From NCBI GenBank assembly GCA_021166835.1, contig JAJPEN010000020.1, positions 1 through 64,000 on the forward strand: DNA of 64,000 nucleotides, read 5' to 3'. Source of the DNA: Burkholderiaceae bacterium (lineage in GTDB: Bacteria > Pseudomonadota > Gammaproteobacteria > Burkholderiales > Burkholderiaceae). Positions 62,278 through 64,000 of the stretch are shown piece by piece. A program made the translations under genes and the position numbers. Positions within the stretch are counted from its first letter, which is position 1. Each line of letters starts with the position of its first letter. The notes below the pieces were generated by a model. It saw only the letters and a list, made by a program, of their open reading frames with translations, did no database searches and was not told the DNA's origin.

Positions 62278-62675
62278 TGCCTGCACTCGACACGAACGTA
62301 CTGGTTCGTTTCCTCGTTCGCGACGATGGCGCGCAGGCTGCCGCGGCTACCGAGCTGGTTCGCCGAGCGGCAGCGGCGGGCGAGGCCCTCTTCGTGCCGA
62401 TCACGGTCGCGCTCGAGCTGGAGTGGGTTCTTCGGTCGAATTACGAGCTTGCAAAGACCGACATCGCGCGAACGTTCTGCAGTCTGCTGTCGACCGACGA
62501 GCTGTCGTTCGAGTCGGAAGCGGCGCTCGAATATGCGCTCCTGCTCTGGCAGGAGAGGCGCGCGGATTTCTCGGATTGCGTGCACGTCGCACTGGCGGCG
62601 CATGCGGGCGAGCAACCGCTGTGGACTTTCGACAGGAAGGCGTCCGCGTTACCGGGGGCGGACATGCTGAAGTGA
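62277..62675 (+). CDS. vapC: PIN-domain toxin VapC
   Basis: 132 residues from ATG 62277 (a GTG at 62268 is also in frame). PIN motifs: PALDTNVLVRFLVRDD, ITVALELEWVLRS, DFSDCVHVALAA and LWTFDRKA, all four acidic sites present. A complete VapBC-like module, placed between the rubredoxin remnant and the MNT-HEPN genes. Confidence 0.9.
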   Translation: MPALDTNVLVRFLVRDDGAQAAAATELVRRAAAAGEALFVPITVALELEWVLRSNYELAKTDIARTFCSLLSTDELSFESEAALEYALLLWQERRADFSDCVHVALAAHAGEQPLWTFDRKASALPGADMLK

Positions 62676-62733
62676 GAGCCGCAGGATGCGGGGTCCACAG
62701 CAGTCTCGTATCCTTCGGACCAGGAGGCGGAAG

Positions 62734-63057
62734 ATGGAACTCGTCGAAAGACACCGCTCAGAGATCGAGGCGGCGTGCAAGCGCTTCGCTGTTCGCCGCC
62801 TGGAGGTGTTCGGTTCGGCGACCGGGCCCGACTTCGACGAGAATTCGAGCGACGTCGACTTCCTGGTGGAATTCGAGGCGCAGGGAGCATCGAATCTATT
62901 CGATCGCTATTTTGGTCTCTCCGAGAGCTTGACGGAGATTCTCGGGCGCAAGGTCGATCTCGTCACACTCGGCGCCCTGCGTAACCCGTACTTCATTGAG
63001 GCCGTCAACCGGACACGGCGACTGCTGTATGCATCGCAAAGCACCGAAACTGCTTGA
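62734..63057 (+). CDS. MNT-type nucleotidyltransferase antitoxin (MntA-like)
   Basis: 107 residues from ATG 62734 after AGGAGG. The minimal nucleotidyltransferase motif is intact: EVFGSATGPDFDENSSDVDFLVEF, with Gly27-Ser28 and Asp40-x-Asp42, and a third Asp in RKVDLVTL. Family members neutralise HEPN RNases by adding AMP to a Tyr near the HEPN active site. The 3' end overlaps the HEPN start by 29 bases, the usual gene order. Confidence 0.9.
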   Translation: MELVERHRSEIEAACKRFAVRRLEVFGSATGPDFDENSSDVDFLVEFEAQGASNLFDRYFGLSESLTEILGRKVDLVTLGALRNPYFIEAVNRTRRLLYASQSTETA

Positions 63058-64000
63058 AGACATCCGCGACGCCGCGACGTTCATCGGTGAAGTCACTGCC
63101 GGGCGGACACTCGACGATTACAAGGTCAATCGACTTCTTCGCCAAGGCGTCGAACGCAACTTCGAAATCATCGGCGAGGCGGTCAAACGACTTGCGGCCG
63201 TCGACGCGCGAACTGCCGAGCAGTTAGACGACTATCGCAGGATCATCGCATTCCGCAATGTGCTCATCCACGGCTACGACCTTCTCGACTACGAGTTGGT
63301 TTGGCAGACAATTGGAGAGCAACTTGTTACCCTGCGACGCTCTGTCGAAGGATTACTACACCGGCATTCGCGGCTGCCGCGCGGCCTGTATGTGCTGACG
63401 CCGGAGCTCGACGACGACCGGCTCGAGGATGCGGTCCGTGCCGCGATACGGGGCGGCGCGACGACGGTTCAATACCGGAACAAGACGCTCGATGCAGCGC
63501 AACGCCTGCGGCAGGCGATCCGGCTTCGCGCTGCCTGCCACGAGGCAGGAGCGGCCTTCATCGTCAACGACTCTCTCGATCTGGCGCGTGAATCGGACGC
63601 CGATGGTATCCACCTTGGGCGCGACGACATAGGCCCGGGCGAGGCGCGCGCCGCGCTCGGTAATCAGGCGATCATCGGCGTCTCGTGCTACGACTCATTC
63701 GAACGCGCACTGGCGATGCGGGAGATCGCGGATTACTGTGCGTTCGGCAGCGTCTTCCCTTCACGTGTAAAGCCGGCGGCGGTGCGAGCGCCGCTCGAAT
63801 TGTTCCGACAGGCCCTCGAAGTCGGCCTGCATGCGGTGGCGATCGGCGGAATCGATGCGGAGAACGCGGGCGAAGTGGCTCGTGCGGGCGCGGCCGCCGC
63901 GGCGGTGATCACCGCGGTGTTCGGCGAAGCGGGGGCGAAGGAAACTGGCGCGGGCGAGGTCGAGGAAAACGCCCGTCGGATCTCGAAAGCTTTCGAGGCG
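63029..64000 (+). CDS. HEPN toxin fused in frame to thiamine-phosphate synthase (ThiE), 3' partial
   Basis: From ATG 63029 the frame runs 324 codons to the window end without a stop. Residues 1 to about 110 are a HepT-like HEPN domain (VERNFEIIGEAVKRL, then RNVLIHGY at 76-83, the RX4HXY motif with the AMPylation-type Tyr83). From about 112 a short RHSRLP link leads into RGLYVLTPE, the first strand of ThiE. ThiE substrate residues are present: VQYRNKT (147-153), VNDSLDLA (179 on), GIHLGRDD (193-200), GVSCYD (217-222), FGSVFPSRVKP (239-249) and AIGGI. Normally thiE has its own start; no ATG or clear internal ribosome-binding site lies between the domains. The C-terminus is outside the window. 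Confidence 0.85.
   Translation, partial: MHRKAPKLLEDIRDAATFIGEVTAGRTLDDYKVNRLLRQGVERNFEIIGEAVKRLAAVDARTAEQLDDYRRIIAFRNVLIHGYDLLDYELVWQTIGEQLVTLRRSVEGLLHRHSRLPRGLYVLTPELDDDRLEDAVRAAIRGGATTVQYRNKTLDAAQRLRQAIRLRAACHEAGAAFIVNDSLDLARESDADGIHLGRDDIGPGEARAALGNQAIIGVSCYDSFERALAMREIADYCAFGSVFPSRVKPAAVRAPLELFRQALEVGLHAVAIGGIDAENAGEVARAGAAAAAVITAVFGEAGAKETGAGEVEENARRISKAFEA

Noticed and set aside
63029..63400. A separate thiE gene starting inside the HEPN 3' end
   Set aside because: The only in-frame alternatives are TTG/GTG/CTG codons without a convincing ribosome-binding site, and GTG 63392 would remove the first ThiE strand; kept as an alternative but not preferred.
1..64000. CRISPR array, prophage, or integrative element with attachment sites
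   Set aside because: No regularly spaced repeats, no phage structural or integrase genes, and no tRNA gene that could serve as an attachment site were seen.

Overview
The window reads as a chromosome segment of a high-GC betaproteobacterium, most likely Burkholderiales or a near relative. This rests on gene order and protein type: pcm, rhodanese, tolC and waaA run together; the H-NS protein has the short beta-type C-terminal DNA-binding tail; pyrR, pyrB and a pyrC-like gene sit next to ruvX and yqgE; and a Chp/Pil chemotaxis cluster ends in a rubredoxin-like gene and pilG, with thiE on the far side. I saw no tRNA, rRNA, CRISPR array or prophage.

Layout. 1-9 kb: end of a ketoacyl synthase gene; a leftward seven-gene operon (livK-G-F-H-M, a cysteine hydrolase, an SDR) for ABC uptake and probably catabolism of an unknown substrate; a divergent cytoplasmic AmiC-like sensor; MarR and TetR regulators with recognisable operator-like palindromes. 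8.6-12.5 kb: pcm, rhodanese, tolC, waaA. 13-24 kb: rmlBCD (no rmlA), hns, a phosphomannomutase, a membrane nucleotide-sugar dehydratase, a chain-length regulator and gmd. 23.8-37.6 kb: one long rightward, tightly overlapping surface-glycan operon (flippase, four methyltransferases, three glycosyltransferases, cupin, two DegT aminotransferases, O-antigen polymerase/ligase, initiating phosphoglycosyltransferase), broken only by an IS110-family element with a nonsense-disrupted transposase. 37.6-48.8 kb: a mosaic of pseudogenes, an IS21 deletion derivative, wecB, a ClC channel, apaH, ugd, a UDP-glucuronate epimerase and several toxin-antitoxin (TA) loci. 48.8-52.6 kb: pyrC-like, pyrB, pyrR, ruvX, yqgE. 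52.7-61.9 kb: the PilL/ChpA-PilJ-PilI-PilH-PilG twitching chemosensory system and a half rubredoxin. 61.9-64 kb: two TA modules leading into thiE.

How the genes fit together. Gmd with a GDP-perosamine-synthase-like DegT enzyme and a DesVI/TylM1-like methyltransferase suggests a perosamine-type, possibly N-methylated, sugar in the surface polysaccharide. RmlBCD, WecB, Ugd and the epimerase would add dTDP-rhamnose, UDP-ManNAc, UDP-GlcA and UDP-GalA. The PglF-like dehydratase, second DegT enzyme and PglC-like transferase suggest that a 4-amino-4,6-dideoxy sugar starts the repeat unit.

Most notable. (1) A HEPN toxin domain, with its RX4HXY motif and an overlapping MNT antitoxin gene, is fused in frame to thiamine-phosphate synthase; no stop separates them and the frame runs off the window end. 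(2) About twelve TA loci or remnants occur in 64 kb, and several toxins are visibly decayed by deletion or truncation. (3) A palindromic dispersed repeat lies just downstream of each of two MazF/PemK toxin genes. (4) An IS21 element has collapsed into an in-frame IstA-IstB chimera. (5) A GSU2403-type nucleotidyltransferase and a PIN TA module diverge from one shared inverted repeat.
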